From assembly GCA_009773375.1 (NCBI GenBank), contig WRPH01000024.1, forward strand, positions 30,953 to 94,952: DNA of 64,000 nucleotides, in the 5' to 3' direction. Under the pieces are notes generated by a model. The model did no database searches. It was not told the origin of the DNA and saw nothing but the letters and a program-made list of their open reading frames with translations. Positions within the stretch are counted from its first letter, which is position 1; the number at the start of each line of letters is the position of its first letter. A program made the position numbers and the translations under genes. The stretch is from Paracoccaceae bacterium (GTDB lineage Bacteria; Pseudomonadota; Alphaproteobacteria; Rhodobacterales; Rhodobacteraceae). This document shows positions 52,247-61,471 of the stretch, piece by piece.

Positions 52247-55200
52247 ATGGCGACGCTGATTTCAGGCCTTGGCGGCAGTTCCGGCTACGGCGAACAGTCG
52301 TTCAAGACCACCGGCGGCTATACCGGAAACCTCGACGACGGCTCGATGGCGGTCAACCTGACTTCGGTGTTTGGTGCGGGCGGCGTCAACGTCTACGGCA
52401 CCAGCTATACCTCTATGTTCATCAACACCAATGGTCTGGTGACCTTTGGATCTGCCGAGCCAAGCTATACACCGGGGGCGCTGACGACGCTGGGCAAGCC
52501 CAGCCTTGCGGCGTTCTGGACCGATATTGACATCTCCAAGGGCGGCGACATCTATTGGGATCTGGATGCCACGACCGGCAAGATCACCATCACCTGGCTG
52601 AACGTGGCGGCCTATACCGGCGCTGGTACCAACAGTTTCCAGATGGTGCTGACCAATCTGGGCGGCGGTGATTTTGGCGTTGAATATATCTACAGCAATA
52701 TCGGCTTCACCAACGGTGGCTATGGTGTGGCCACGGTGGGGCTGTCGAACGGCACCTCCAGCCAGACGCTGATTGAAGGCTCGGGCAATGCGGCGTTTCT
52801 GGCGACCTATGCCGGCAACGATTTTGATACCAACGACCCGGCGGGCGTCTACTCGATGCAGTTCGAGGCCGGCGCGGTGTTTCTGGGCGATGGCATTGTC
52901 AACGGCACCAGCGGCAATGATGTCATCGACGCAAGCTATGTCGGCGATCTGAACGGCGACCGCATCGACGCCAACGACGCCACCGGCTACGCGGGCACCA
53001 CCGGGCAGGCCGACTATGTGCTGGCAGGGGCGGGCAACGATACCGTCAGTTCCGGGCTTGGCAACGATCAGGTTTACGGCGGCACTGGCAACGATGTGGT
53101 CAATGCCGGGGCTGGCAACGACACGGTTTATGGCGACAGCGAGAATGACAGCCTTGACGGCGGCTCGGGCCATGATCTGATCTATGGCGGCACCGGCGAC
53201 GATACGCTGTCGGGTGGCGTGGCCTTTGCAGGCACCAGCTATGCGCCGTCTTACACCGAAGTCACCGCTGCGACGCAATCGGTGGCGGGCACCAGTGGTC
53301 GGCCGAATTTTACCGTCAGAACCGTTTCGGGCGACAACAACCTGAGCACCGGCACAAACGGCACGCTCAGCGGCTTTTTGCTGGGCAACACCGACGGCGT
53401 CGAAACCCATACCCACACTGCATCCAGCCAGATTTCGGGCGGGCAGATCCGGTTCAACGCGATCAACGCGGCGGAGACGCTGACGATCACCATCGACGGC
53501 GTGATGATCAACCTGAACACCGCCATTGCCGATGGCCGCGTGACCTTCAACGGCAATGGTGCCTATCAGATCAACGCCGCAGGTCAGATCGTGCGGATCG
53601 GCAGCGGCTCCAACGTCACCACGATCGGCACGCTGACCATCAACGTGCCGTTCACCGCCGTAAGCCTTGCCACCAGTGGCGGCAGCGGTGTAACGGCAGG
53701 CGTCTATTATGAATTCTACGCCAATACGACGCCGCTGGACGTCGCCGCCGAGACGGCGGGCGATGATACCCTGCTGGGCGGCGCGGGCGATGATCTGATC
53801 AGCGGCCTGGACGGCAACGACAGCTTGCTGGGCGAAGATGGCAATGACACGCTGGACGGCGGCACCGGCAATGACATCTTGTCGGGGGGCTTGGGCAATG
53901 ATTGGCTGCTCGGCGCTGCGGGCAATGACAGTCTTGCGGGCGATGCGGGCAACGATCTGCTTTATGGGGGCGATGGCAACGACACGCTGGACGGCGGTGC
54001 CGACCATGATCTGCTTGATGGCGGCGCGGGCAACGACAGCTTGTTGGGGGGGCTGGGCGATGACACGCTGACCGGCGGGCTTGGCGCGGATGCGCTGGAG
54101 GGCGGCGCGGGCTTTGACTTTGCCGACTATACCGGCTCTGCGACGGCGGTGCATGTCGATCTTGGCGCGGGCACCGGGCTGGGCGGCGATGCGGCGGGTG
54201 ATACGCTGTCTGGCATCGACGGCCTGTTCGGCTCGGCTTTCGATGATACCTTGTTGGGCTATGATGGCGAAAGCACGCTGCGCATTGACGGCCGCGCCGG
54301 GTCAGACAGCCTGTATGGCGGCACCGGCGATGACACGATCATCGGCGGTGCTGGCAATGATCTGATTCATGGCGGCGACGGTATTGATGCCCTGTTTGGT
54401 GGCGCGGGTGATGACACCATCGACGCGGGCGCAGGCAATGACACCATCTTTGCCGATGCCGGAGCCGACAGCATTCTGGGCGGCGCAGGCAGCGATCTGA
54501 TCGTCGAAGACCTCAACGCCATTGGCGACGTGGTGGATGGCGGCGAAAGCGACGGCGACTATGACGTGCTGGATCTCAGCGCCTGGGGCTGGGCGCTGAC
54601 CAATGTGATCTATGATCCGATGAATGCTGAAAATGGCACTGTCGAGTTCCTCGACAGCACCGGGGCGGTGATCGGGACCATGGCCTTCTCGAACATCGAG
54701 AAGGTGATCCCCTGCTTTACCCCCGGCGTGATGATCAGCACCGGGCGCGGCGAAGTGGCGGTGGAGCAGTTGCAACCGGGCGATTTGGTGATGACCCGCG
54801 ATCATGGTTTGCAGCCGATTGCCTGGGTCGGCAGCCGCAAGCTGGGTCTGGCCGATCTGATCGCGCAGCCGCGCTTGCAGCCGGTGAAGATCGGGCAGGG
54901 GGCTTTGGGCTATGGGTTGCCGCTGCGCGATACGCTGGTGTCGCCGCAACATCGCATGCTTCTGGAAGGTGGTTTGCCAGAGATGCTGTTCGGCGAGGCC
55001 GAGGTGCTGGTGGCGGCGACGCATCTGACCGCGTTGGACGGGGTTCAGCAGATACTGACGCCGGGTGTGACCTACATTCACCTGATGCTGGCGCGGCACG
55101 AGATCCTGTGCGCCAATGGCGCGTGGACCGAAAGCTTTCAGCCGGCTGAACGCATGCTCGACAGTATGGAAGCCGCGCAGCGGGATGAGATTGAGCTGAT

Positions 55201-55291
55201 CTTCCCCGATCTTGCGCTGGATGGCGCGGCGTATCCTGCGGCGCGGCCGACCTTGAAGGCGCACGAGGCGCGGGTGTTGCTGGCCCAGTAA
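52247..55291 (+). CDS. RTX-Hint protein 3: nidogen-like N-terminus, calcium-binding repeats, C-terminal Hint domain
   Basis: A 1014-residue acidic protein. Residues 1-215 resemble the NIDO (nidogen extracellular) domain: [48 protein letters not shown], then [21 protein letters not shown] linker with the EF-hand-like [15 protein letters not shown] follows. RTX arrays occupy about 245-325 and 500-770; between them lies the module of about 165 residues shared with Hint protein 2 ([15 protein letters not shown]). The Hint domain starts at Cys823 ([19 protein letters not shown]), with VSPQHRMLL, and ends the protein. The ribosome site is weak. Last of three tandem paralogues. Confidence 0.87.
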   Translation: MATLISGLGGSSGYGEQSFKTTGGYTGNLDDGSMAVNLTSVFGAGGVNVYGTSYTSMFINTNGLVTFGSAEPSYTPGALTTLGKPSLAAFWTDIDISKGGDIYWDLDATTGKITITWLNVAAYTGAGTNSFQMVLTNLGGGDFGVEYIYSNIGFTNGGYGVATVGLSNGTSSQTLIEGSGNAAFLATYAGNDFDTNDPAGVYSMQFEAGAVFLGDGIVNGTSGNDVIDASYVGDLNGDRIDANDATGYAGTTGQADYVLAGAGNDTVSSGLGNDQVYGGTGNDVVNAGAGNDTVYGDSENDSLDGGSGHDLIYGGTGDDTLSGGVAFAGTSYAPSYTEVTAATQSVAGTSGRPNFTVRTVSGDNNLSTGTNGTLSGFLLGNTDGVETHTHTASSQISGGQIRFNAINAAETLTITIDGVMINLNTAIADGRVTFNGNGAYQINAAGQIVRIGSGSNVTTIGTLTINVPFTAVSLATSGGSGVTAGVYYEFYANTTPLDVAAETAGDDTLLGGAGDDLISGLDGNDSLLGEDGNDTLDGGTGNDILSGGLGNDWLLGAAGNDSLAGDAGNDLLYGGDGNDTLDGGADHDLLDGGAGNDSLLGGLGDDTLTGGLGADALEGGAGFDFADYTGSATAVHVDLGAGTGLGGDAAGDTLSGIDGLFGSAFDDTLLGYDGESTLRIDGRAGSDSLYGGTGDDTIIGGAGNDLIHGGDGIDALFGGAGDDTIDAGAGNDTIFADAGADSILGGAGSDLIVEDLNAIGDVVDGGESDGDYDVLDLSAWGWALTNVIYDPMNAENGTVEFLDSTGAVIGTMAFSNIEKVIPCFTPGVMISTGRGEVAVEQLQPGDLVMTRDHGLQPIAWVGSRKLGLADLIAQPRLQPVKIGQGALGYGLPLRDTLVSPQHRMLLEGGLPEMLFGEAEVLVAATHLTALDGVQQILTPGVTYIHLMLARHEILCANGAWTESFQPAERMLDSMEAAQRDEIELIFPDLALDGAAYPAARPTLKAHEARVLLAQ

Positions 55292-55297
55292 GACCAC

Positions 55298-55316
55298 GAT
55301 TTCCGAGCCGGAAATC
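55298..55316. terminator. Hairpin after RTX-Hint gene 3
   Basis: GATTTCCG, loop AGC, CGGAAATC: a perfect 8-bp stem 6 bp after the stop codon and 16 bp before the end of the convergent nucleotidyltransferase gene. There is no T-run; it is a weak candidate terminator for both. Confidence 0.55.
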
Positions 55317-55332
55317 TGGCGAATTCGGGGGC

Positions 55333-55917
55333 TTAGCGGTTGTGTGCGCGCCAGATCGCCCAGGCCTCGGGCGTGTCCAGATCGGTAATCGCGTGCTGAT
55401 CTGGCAAAGCGATCAGCCGGACGCGGGCCTTGTGCCGCTGCAACAGCTTGCGTGCGCCTTCATCGCCGCGCAACGCCAGCAGTTCGGCGCGCAGGTCGGC
55501 TGGAAGAATGACAGGGTGCCCCGGCGTGCCATCGGCAGCGGTGCCGCGACAGATCGCGCTGCGGTCTTGATCGAAAGCGTCGATCACAGCCCGCAAATCG
55601 GCTGCGGTCAATTCGGGCATATCCCCCGGCAGGATCATCACCGCACCTTGTGCGGCACTTGCACCGGCGCGGATCGAGGCGGCCATGCCTTCGGCCGCAT
55701 CCGGCACCGGCAGCGCGGTAATATCCAGAGCTTCTAACGCCTTATGGCGCATCGAATCTTCCGGCCGCAGGGTCACGATCACCGCTGCGCAAACCAAGCG
55801 TGCCAGCCGCGCCTGCCTGCGCAGCATCGGCTCGCCGCCGACCTCTTCCAGCAACTTGTCACCGCCGCGCATGCGGCTGGCGGTTCCGGCGGCTGGGATC
55901 AGGATGGTCAGGGTCAT
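55333..55917 (-). CDS. MobA-like NTP transferase (molybdenum cofactor cytidylyltransferase-like)
   Basis: A 194-residue nucleotidyltransferase. The N-terminus MTLTILIPAAGTASRMRGGDKLLEEVGG is the nucleotide-binding loop of the GT-A fold (AAGxSxRMGxxK type), followed by PMLRRQARLA. The metal-binding region is MILPGDMPELTAADLRAVID, and GHPVILPADLRAEL is typical of the MocA/MobA-like group that activates molybdopterin with CTP or GTP. No molybdoenzyme is adjacent. The ATG at 55917 was chosen because longer frames run through the preceding terminators. Confidence 0.85.
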   Translation of the reverse strand: MTLTILIPAAGTASRMRGGDKLLEEVGGEPMLRRQARLARLVCAAVIVTLRPEDSMRHKALEALDITALPVPDAAEGMAASIRAGASAAQGAVMILPGDMPELTAADLRAVIDAFDQDRSAICRGTAADGTPGHPVILPADLRAELLALRGDEGARKLLQRHKARVRLIALPDQHAITDLDTPEAWAIWRAHNR

Positions 55918-55939
55918 GGTGCAAGCGTGAGGCAAAGCA

Positions 55940-56005
55940 AAACGCCGGTCAAGGACCGGCGTTTGCAACTTGGCTTGCAGCCAGCCTGATCGTTGCCGAT
56001 CAGGC
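55940..56005 (-). terminator. Two hairpins ending the FAD/GcvT gene transcript
   Basis: GCCTGATCG/CGATCAGGC (55984-56005) is a perfect 9-bp stem and AAACGCCGGTC/GACCGGCGTTT (55940-55964) a perfect 11-bp stem, the latter followed on the minus strand by TGCTTTGCC. They separate the oxidoreductase from the nucleotidyltransferase gene. Confidence 0.8.
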
Positions 56006-56050
56006 GTTCGGCGCGGGCGTCTTTTTCCCGAAAGATCGTCCGGGCGCGTC

Positions 56051-58474
56051 TTACCCCCGCATCCGCGCGCCATCGGCGTCAAACAGCGGGGTCAGATGCA
56101 CCACGGCGCGGCGGCGTTCGCCAAGGATTTCGATCTCGCATTCCAGTCCGTCTTTCACCTGATCGGCGGGCAGGAAACCCTGCGCCAGCGACTTGCCGGT
56201 GTAATGGCTGAACCCGCCCGAGGTGCAGAAGCCCACGACCGCGTCGTTCAGCCAAATCGGCTCCCACGCCACGACATCGGCGTCATTGGCATCGACGATG
56301 AAGCTGACCAGCTTGCGCTTGGGTCCGGCGGCTTTCTCGGCGGTGGCGGCGGCCTTGCCGATCCAGTCGGCGTCCTTGTTCCAGCGGATGAAGCGGTCCA
56401 GCCCGGTTTCAGCCGGGGTATAATCCGGCGAGAATTCCCGGCCCCACGAGCCAAACCACTTGTCCAGACGCAAGGACATCATCGCCCGCATCCCGAAGGC
56501 GCGCAGGCCCAGATCGGCCCCGGCGGCGTTCAGCACATCCCACAGGTGGCGCACCGACATGTGGTCGCAGAAAATCTCATAGCCCAGATCGGCGGTGTAG
56601 CTGACCCGCTGCACGATGCAATTCGCCATGCCCACGGTCATCCGGCGCACATCCATGAACTTGAACGCATCCCCCGAGACATCGCTGCGCGTCACCCGCG
56701 CCAACAATTCCCGCGCCTTCGGCCCGGCAATCTGGAAGCCAGATCGTGCGTCCGAGACGTTTTCCACCGTCACGCCATCCATCGCGTGCTGCTCGAACCA
56801 GCGGTAATGCCAACCCTGCGCGCCATAGCTGGCGGTCAGCTGGAATTCGGTTTCGCTCAGGCAAGACACGGTGAAATCGCCGATGATCTTGCCGGACTGC
56901 GCCAGCATCGGGGTCAGCAACAGGCGGCCCGGTTTCGGGATCGCCCCCGCCATGATGCGGTCGAGCCACGCCCGCGCATTCACACCGCGCACGATATACT
57001 TGCCGAAGTTTTGCAATTCGTTGATGCCGACGCCCTCGCGCACCGCCATGACCTCTTGCCGGGTGGCCTCCCACGCGTTGGAGCGTTTGAAGGTCGGGGT
57101 TTCATAGGCAGGTTCGCCGGGCAGGGCGTAATAGTTCACCACTTCCAGCCCGTATTGCTGGCCCCAAACCGCGTTCATTGCACAGTTGGTGTCATACATC
57201 GGCGTGGTGCGGAACGGCCGCGCAGCCGGGCGTTCCTCGTTCGGATAGCCGACCGAGAACCGCATCTGGTAGTTCTCGATCACCTTCGGCACGGTATAGC
57301 CCGGCGTCGTCCAGGTGCCGAAGCGCGAGACATCAAAGCCGCGCGGGTCACGTTCGACCTCGCCCTCGATCATCCATTGCGCCAGCGCCAGACCCATGCC
57401 GCCGCCTTGGCTGAAGCCCGCCATCACCGCACAGGCCGACCAGTAATTCCGCAAGCCCTGCACAGGGCCGATCAGCGGGTTGCCATCGGGCGCAAAGGTG
57501 AACGGGCCATGGATCACCCGCTTGACGCCCGTGCGTTCCAGCACCGGGAAGCGGCGATAGGCGAAGTTGACCGAGTCTTCGATCTTGTCGAATTGTTCGT
57601 TCAGCAGTTCATGGCCGAAATTCCATGGCGTGCCGTCAACCGACCACGGCTCGCAGGGCTTTTCGTAAAAGCCGATGCAGAGGCCCCGGCCTTCCTGACG
57701 CAGATAGGACTCCCCTCCGGGGTCCATCACATGCGGGAATTCCTTGCCGGTTTTCAGGATATCCATGATTTCCGGGATGTCATCGGTCACCAGATACTGG
57801 TGCGCCATCGGCAAGAGCGGCAGGTAAACCCCGGCCATCGCGCCAATTTCCCGCGCCCAGAGCCCGCCTGCGTTTACCAGATGCTCGCAATAGACCGTGC
57901 CCTTTTCGGTGACCACTTCCCAGCCGGTCGCGGTGGGGTTGGTTTCCAGCACGCGGTTGTGCAGCACAATCTCTGCGCCGCCCATCCGCGCCGCCTTGGC
58001 ATAAGCGTGGGTGGTGCCCGACGGATCAAGGTGGCCATCGAGCGGATCATAAAGCGCGCCGACGATGCCTTCCAAATTCACCATGCCATAGGTGAATTTC
58101 TTGATCTCCTCCGGGCCGAGGATTTCAGTATCCAGCCCCATGTAGCGGTGCTTGGCACGCTCGGCCTTCAGCTGTTCGAACCGGGCCTGATTGTCGGCCA
58201 GCGTGATGCCGCCGACGTGGTGCAGGCCGCAGGACATGCCGGTGATCGCCTCCAGCTCCTTGTACAGCCGGATGGTATAACCTTGCAGCGCCGCCATGTT
58301 GGTATCGCCGTTCAGGGTATGAAAGCCGCCCGCCGCGTGCCAGGTCGATCCGCTCGTCAGCTCTGACCGCTCGATCAGCATCACATCCGACCAGCCGAGT
58401 TTGGTCAGGTGATACAGCACCGAACAGCCGACGACGCCGCCGCCGATGACAACAACGCGGGTATGGGTTTTCAT
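56051..58474 (-). CDS. FAD-dependent dehydrogenase with GcvT domain (dimethylglycine/sarcosine dehydrogenase type)
   Basis: An 807-residue two-domain enzyme. The N-terminal DAO-type FAD domain begins VVVIGGGVVGCSVLYHLTKLG, with the covalent-flavin-type segment SGSTWHAAGGFHTLNGDTNM, where the histidine is the usual flavin attachment site. From about residue 430 it has the GcvT/aminomethyltransferase fold (ending through MMSLRLDKWFGSWGREFSPD). This architecture demethylates dimethylglycine or related N-methyl compounds and passes the methyl group to tetrahydrofolate. The exact substrate is inferred. The ATG at 58474 starts MKTHTRVVVIGG. It is divergent from the glycosyltransferase gene. Confidence 0.9.
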   Translation of the reverse strand: MKTHTRVVVIGGGVVGCSVLYHLTKLGWSDVMLIERSELTSGSTWHAAGGFHTLNGDTNMAALQGYTIRLYKELEAITGMSCGLHHVGGITLADNQARFEQLKAERAKHRYMGLDTEILGPEEIKKFTYGMVNLEGIVGALYDPLDGHLDPSGTTHAYAKAARMGGAEIVLHNRVLETNPTATGWEVVTEKGTVYCEHLVNAGGLWAREIGAMAGVYLPLLPMAHQYLVTDDIPEIMDILKTGKEFPHVMDPGGESYLRQEGRGLCIGFYEKPCEPWSVDGTPWNFGHELLNEQFDKIEDSVNFAYRRFPVLERTGVKRVIHGPFTFAPDGNPLIGPVQGLRNYWSACAVMAGFSQGGGMGLALAQWMIEGEVERDPRGFDVSRFGTWTTPGYTVPKVIENYQMRFSVGYPNEERPAARPFRTTPMYDTNCAMNAVWGQQYGLEVVNYYALPGEPAYETPTFKRSNAWEATRQEVMAVREGVGINELQNFGKYIVRGVNARAWLDRIMAGAIPKPGRLLLTPMLAQSGKIIGDFTVSCLSETEFQLTASYGAQGWHYRWFEQHAMDGVTVENVSDARSGFQIAGPKARELLARVTRSDVSGDAFKFMDVRRMTVGMANCIVQRVSYTADLGYEIFCDHMSVRHLWDVLNAAGADLGLRAFGMRAMMSLRLDKWFGSWGREFSPDYTPAETGLDRFIRWNKDADWIGKAAATAEKAAGPKRKLVSFIVDANDADVVAWEPIWLNDAVVGFCTSGGFSHYTGKSLAQGFLPADQVKDGLECEIEILGERRRAVVHLTPLFDADGARMRG

Positions 58475-58646
58475 TTAGGAATCCTTCCAAGCCAGCAGGG
58501 ACGCGCCCTTTTTCCCCTGAATAAGCAGTTTGGCGCAAATCACCGTTCCTTATGCGACAAAAACAGGTCGCAAATGAAGGTCGATGCGCGGCGATGGACC
58601 GCAGGCGAGGTTCATTGTAGCAAGGGCACAGCAAACGGAGGCGGAA

Positions 58647-60188
58647 ATGCAGGGCAAGATTTGGCCGATCCTGATCGGTGTGGCGGTGGTTCTGGCATGC
58701 ATGGTGGCGCTGCGGCCGCTGCTGCCGATCGACGAGACCCGCTATCTGTCGGTGGCCTGGGAGATGCGGCTTTCCGGCGACCCGGTGCATCTGACCAAGA
58801 ACGGCGAGATGTATACCCACAAGACGCCGCTTTTGTTTGCGATGATCAATCTGGTCTGGCTGGTAGTCGGGGTGTCCGAATTTGCCGCGCGACTGGTTGG
58901 CCCGGCCTGTGCGGTGGGGATGGTGGCGGGGACGGCGGCACTGGCGCGGCGGTTCTGGCCGCAGCATGATCTTGGCCCGCGTGCGGCGCTGATCCTTGCC
59001 GGGTTTCCGGTGTTCCTGATCTATGGGTCGGCCACGATGTTTGATGCGCTGCTGGCCTTGGCCGTCCTGGCGGGGGTGGCGGCGCTGTGGCGGATCGGGC
59101 AGGGCAAGGGGGGCTGGGTTGGTTTCGGGCTGGCGCTGGCGTTCGGCGTCTATGCCAAAGGCCCGGTGATTTTCGTGCATCTGATGCCGATCTTGCTGAC
59201 GTTGCCGCTGTGGGCCGCCGAGCCGCCACGCCCGGCGCAAATCGCCAAAGGCTTTGCCGGGGCGCTGCTGGTCGCCTTGGCGCTGGTGGCGCTGTGGTTG
59301 GTACCGACGTTGCTGACCGCGACGCCGGAATTCCGCACCGAACTGCTGTGGACGCAATCCGCTGCACGCGTAGCAGGTGGCCTCGCCCATGACCGGCCGT
59401 TCTGGTTCCTGATCGCGCTGCTGCCGCTCTTGTTGTTCCCGTGGGGCTGGTCGATCCGGCTGTGGCAGGGCTTTGGCGGCGCTTGGGCGGACCCGGCGAT
59501 CCGGCTTTGCACGATCTGGGCGATTTCCACCCTGCTGCTGTTTTCGCTGATTTCGGGCAAGCAGGCGCATTACCTGCTGCCCGCCTATCCGGCGCTGGCA
59601 TTGCTGTTTGGCTATGCCTCGCTGAAGGCCAAGTGCGGCTCGCAGCTGTGGCTGCCGCTATTGGCGATTGCGGCCGGGGCAGGGGCCTTGGGGCTGGGCT
59701 TCGTCCCGGCAGTGGGCGAGCTGGTGCTGTTGGCGCCCTATTGGCCGCTGACGGCGTTGGCGGCGATGAGCCTTGCGCTGGTGCTGACCACGACGCTGCT
59801 GCCGCGCATTCCGGGGCATCTGCTGGCGGGCGTGGCGCTGACGCTTGGGCTGCATGGTGTGGTTGCATTGACCGGGCTTTACCCCGCCTATGATGGCCGC
59901 CCGCTGGCCGCTGCCTTGGCCACACATGCGCCGGATGGGCTGGCGGTGGCGAATGCCGAATACCACGCCGAGATCAACTTCCTGGCCCGCCTGACCGCCC
60001 CGGTTGCGATGCCGCAGACCAAGGCCGACTGGCAGGCCTGGGCGGCGGCACACCCGCAAGGGGTGATCTTTGGTCGGGTAAAGGAAAACCCCCTGACGGC
60101 CGCGCCGCAGGAGGTTTTCAGCTATATGGGGCAAGCGTGGGGCCTGTGGCCCGCGCCCGCAGGTCCCGCGCTTATTTCTCGGGAATAA
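58647..60188 (+). CDS. ArnT/PMT-like glycosyltransferase (GT39/GT83 type)
   Basis: A 513-residue integral membrane protein with about 11-12 hydrophobic segments. The N-terminal luminal motif PIDETRYLSVAWEMRLSGD contains the Asp-Glu pair that marks ArnT and protein-mannosyltransferase family enzymes using polyprenyl-phosphate sugars, and HLTKNGEMYTHKTPLLF matches the next conserved loop. Its acceptor, lipid A or another envelope glycan, is unknown. A GGAGG site precedes the ATG at 58647. Its 3' end overlaps the convergent livM gene by 17 bp. Confidence 0.88.
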   Translation: MQGKIWPILIGVAVVLACMVALRPLLPIDETRYLSVAWEMRLSGDPVHLTKNGEMYTHKTPLLFAMINLVWLVVGVSEFAARLVGPACAVGMVAGTAALARRFWPQHDLGPRAALILAGFPVFLIYGSATMFDALLALAVLAGVAALWRIGQGKGGWVGFGLALAFGVYAKGPVIFVHLMPILLTLPLWAAEPPRPAQIAKGFAGALLVALALVALWLVPTLLTATPEFRTELLWTQSAARVAGGLAHDRPFWFLIALLPLLLFPWGWSIRLWQGFGGAWADPAIRLCTIWAISTLLLFSLISGKQAHYLLPAYPALALLFGYASLKAKCGSQLWLPLLAIAAGAGALGLGFVPAVGELVLLAPYWPLTALAAMSLALVLTTTLLPRIPGHLLAGVALTLGLHGVVALTGLYPAYDGRPLAAALATHAPDGLAVANAEYHAEINFLARLTAPVAMPQTKADWQAWAAAHPQGVIFGRVKENPLTAAPQEVFSYMGQAWGLWPAPAGPALISRE

Positions 60189-61470
60189 GCCCGCGTGGAC
60201 TGAACCGCAGCACCAGAAGCAGCACCAGACCCAGCGTGACCAGTCGCAGATGCGGCGCGCCTTCGATCAGGTGTTGCTTCAACGCGCCATCGGCCAGCGG
60301 CATGGTCAGATAGCCCATGAACATCGGCCCCGCACTTTCCACGATCAGCCACAGCCAACCCAGCAACAGCCCGCCCAGCACCGCGCCCCAGTTGTTGCCC
60401 GAGCCGCCAACGATCACCATCACCCAGATCAGGAAGGTAAAGCGCAACGGCGAATAGTTGCCCGGCACCATCTGCCCCTCCATCGAGGTGAGCATTGCGC
60501 CTGCCAGACCGACCACCGCAGAGCCGATGATGAAGATCTGCAAATGCCGCTTGGTGACGTTCTTGCCCATCGCACTTGCAGCGATTTCATTGTCGCGGAT
60601 GGCGCGCATCATCCGGCCCCACGGGCTGTTCAGCGCGCGTTCCGACAGCCAGATCACCGCCAGCAGCACCACTCCGAAGATCAGCATATACAACAGCTTC
60701 ACCAGAATGGTCGAAGAGGTGATCGGGTCCAGCCCGTAGCTTTGCACGAAAGACAAGAAGCCGGGGTCTTTCTGCAGGTTCACCTCGTAAGGCACCGGCC
60801 ACGGGCGCGGCATGTTGGTCAGGTTCTTCACCCCGCGCGCCAGCCAGTCTTCGTTTTTCATCACCGCCAGAATGATCTCGGCAATGCCCAGCGTGGCGAT
60901 GGCAAGATAGTCCGAGCGCAGACCCAGCGCGGTCTTGCCAATCGCCCAGGCGGCGACGCCCGCAAACAGCGCGCCCACCGGCCAGGCCAGCAGCGACGGC
61001 AGGCCAAGGCCGCCGATATTGCCCGCCGTGGCCGGGTTGAACGCCTCAATCGCGGCAACTGCCGGGTCAAAGATGGCGCGATAGGCGAAGAAGCCGACGA
61101 TCAGGATCACCGCCACGCCCAGATTGCGCACCCGGCCTTTGGCCATGCGCTTGTAGGCAATGACCGCCGCCGCAATCACCGCCACGCCAAACGCCAGACC
61201 AAGCAGCAGCCGTGGCCCGCCCGCAGCCCATGCCTCGGGCACGGGTGTCGAAGACACCACCACCACCGCCAAACCGCCCAAGGCGACCGAGCCGACGATG
61301 CCGGTCGAAAACAGCCCGGCATAGCCCCATTGCATGTTCACGCCCAAGGCCATGATCGCCGACAGAATGCCGATGTTCAGGATCTGCAGCGACACGTTCC
61401 AGCTTTGGAAAACCCCGGTCGCCACGAACAGCATGCCGACAGCCGCGAAGAGTAACAGATTTCTCGACAT
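60172..61470 (-). CDS. livM: Branched-chain amino acid ABC transporter permease LivM
   Basis: A 432-residue inner-membrane permease with about ten hydrophobic segments. The LivM signature is seen in ALGLRSDYLAIATLGIAEII and the conserved cytoplasmic loop with SPWGRMMRAIRDNEIAASAMGKN that contacts the ATPases. It is somewhat longer than E. coli LivM. The ATG at 61470 has a GGGGAAA ribosome site inside the end of livH, with 1 bp between the genes. It is the last gene of the livG-F-H-M order; no periplasmic binding protein is in the window. Confidence 0.93.
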   Translation of the reverse strand: MSRNLLLFAAVGMLFVATGVFQSWNVSLQILNIGILSAIMALGVNMQWGYAGLFSTGIVGSVALGGLAVVVVSSTPVPEAWAAGGPRLLLGLAFGVAVIAAAVIAYKRMAKGRVRNLGVAVILIVGFFAYRAIFDPAVAAIEAFNPATAGNIGGLGLPSLLAWPVGALFAGVAAWAIGKTALGLRSDYLAIATLGIAEIILAVMKNEDWLARGVKNLTNMPRPWPVPYEVNLQKDPGFLSFVQSYGLDPITSSTILVKLLYMLIFGVVLLAVIWLSERALNSPWGRMMRAIRDNEIAASAMGKNVTKRHLQIFIIGSAVVGLAGAMLTSMEGQMVPGNYSPLRFTFLIWVMVIVGGSGNNWGAVLGGLLLGWLWLIVESAGPMFMGYLTMPLADGALKQHLIEGAPHLRLVTLGLVLLLVLRFSPRGLIPEK

Positions 61471-61471
61471 C

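Noticed and set aside
42000-54500. Possible CRISPR or tandem DNA repeat array suggested by regular GGCAATGACA words
   Set aside because: The regularity comes from nonapeptide coding (GGxGND) with variable codons in one open frame; there are no conserved direct repeats with unique spacers.
52262-55297. Long minus-strand frames opposite RTX-Hint gene 3
   Set aside because: Same mirror effect of the RTX repeats; no ribosome sites and no recognisable domain.
55298-55332. Second copy of the tRNA-Leu 3' end as an island attachment site
   Set aside because: No match to the T arm or acceptor sequence of the tRNA was found in or around this interval.
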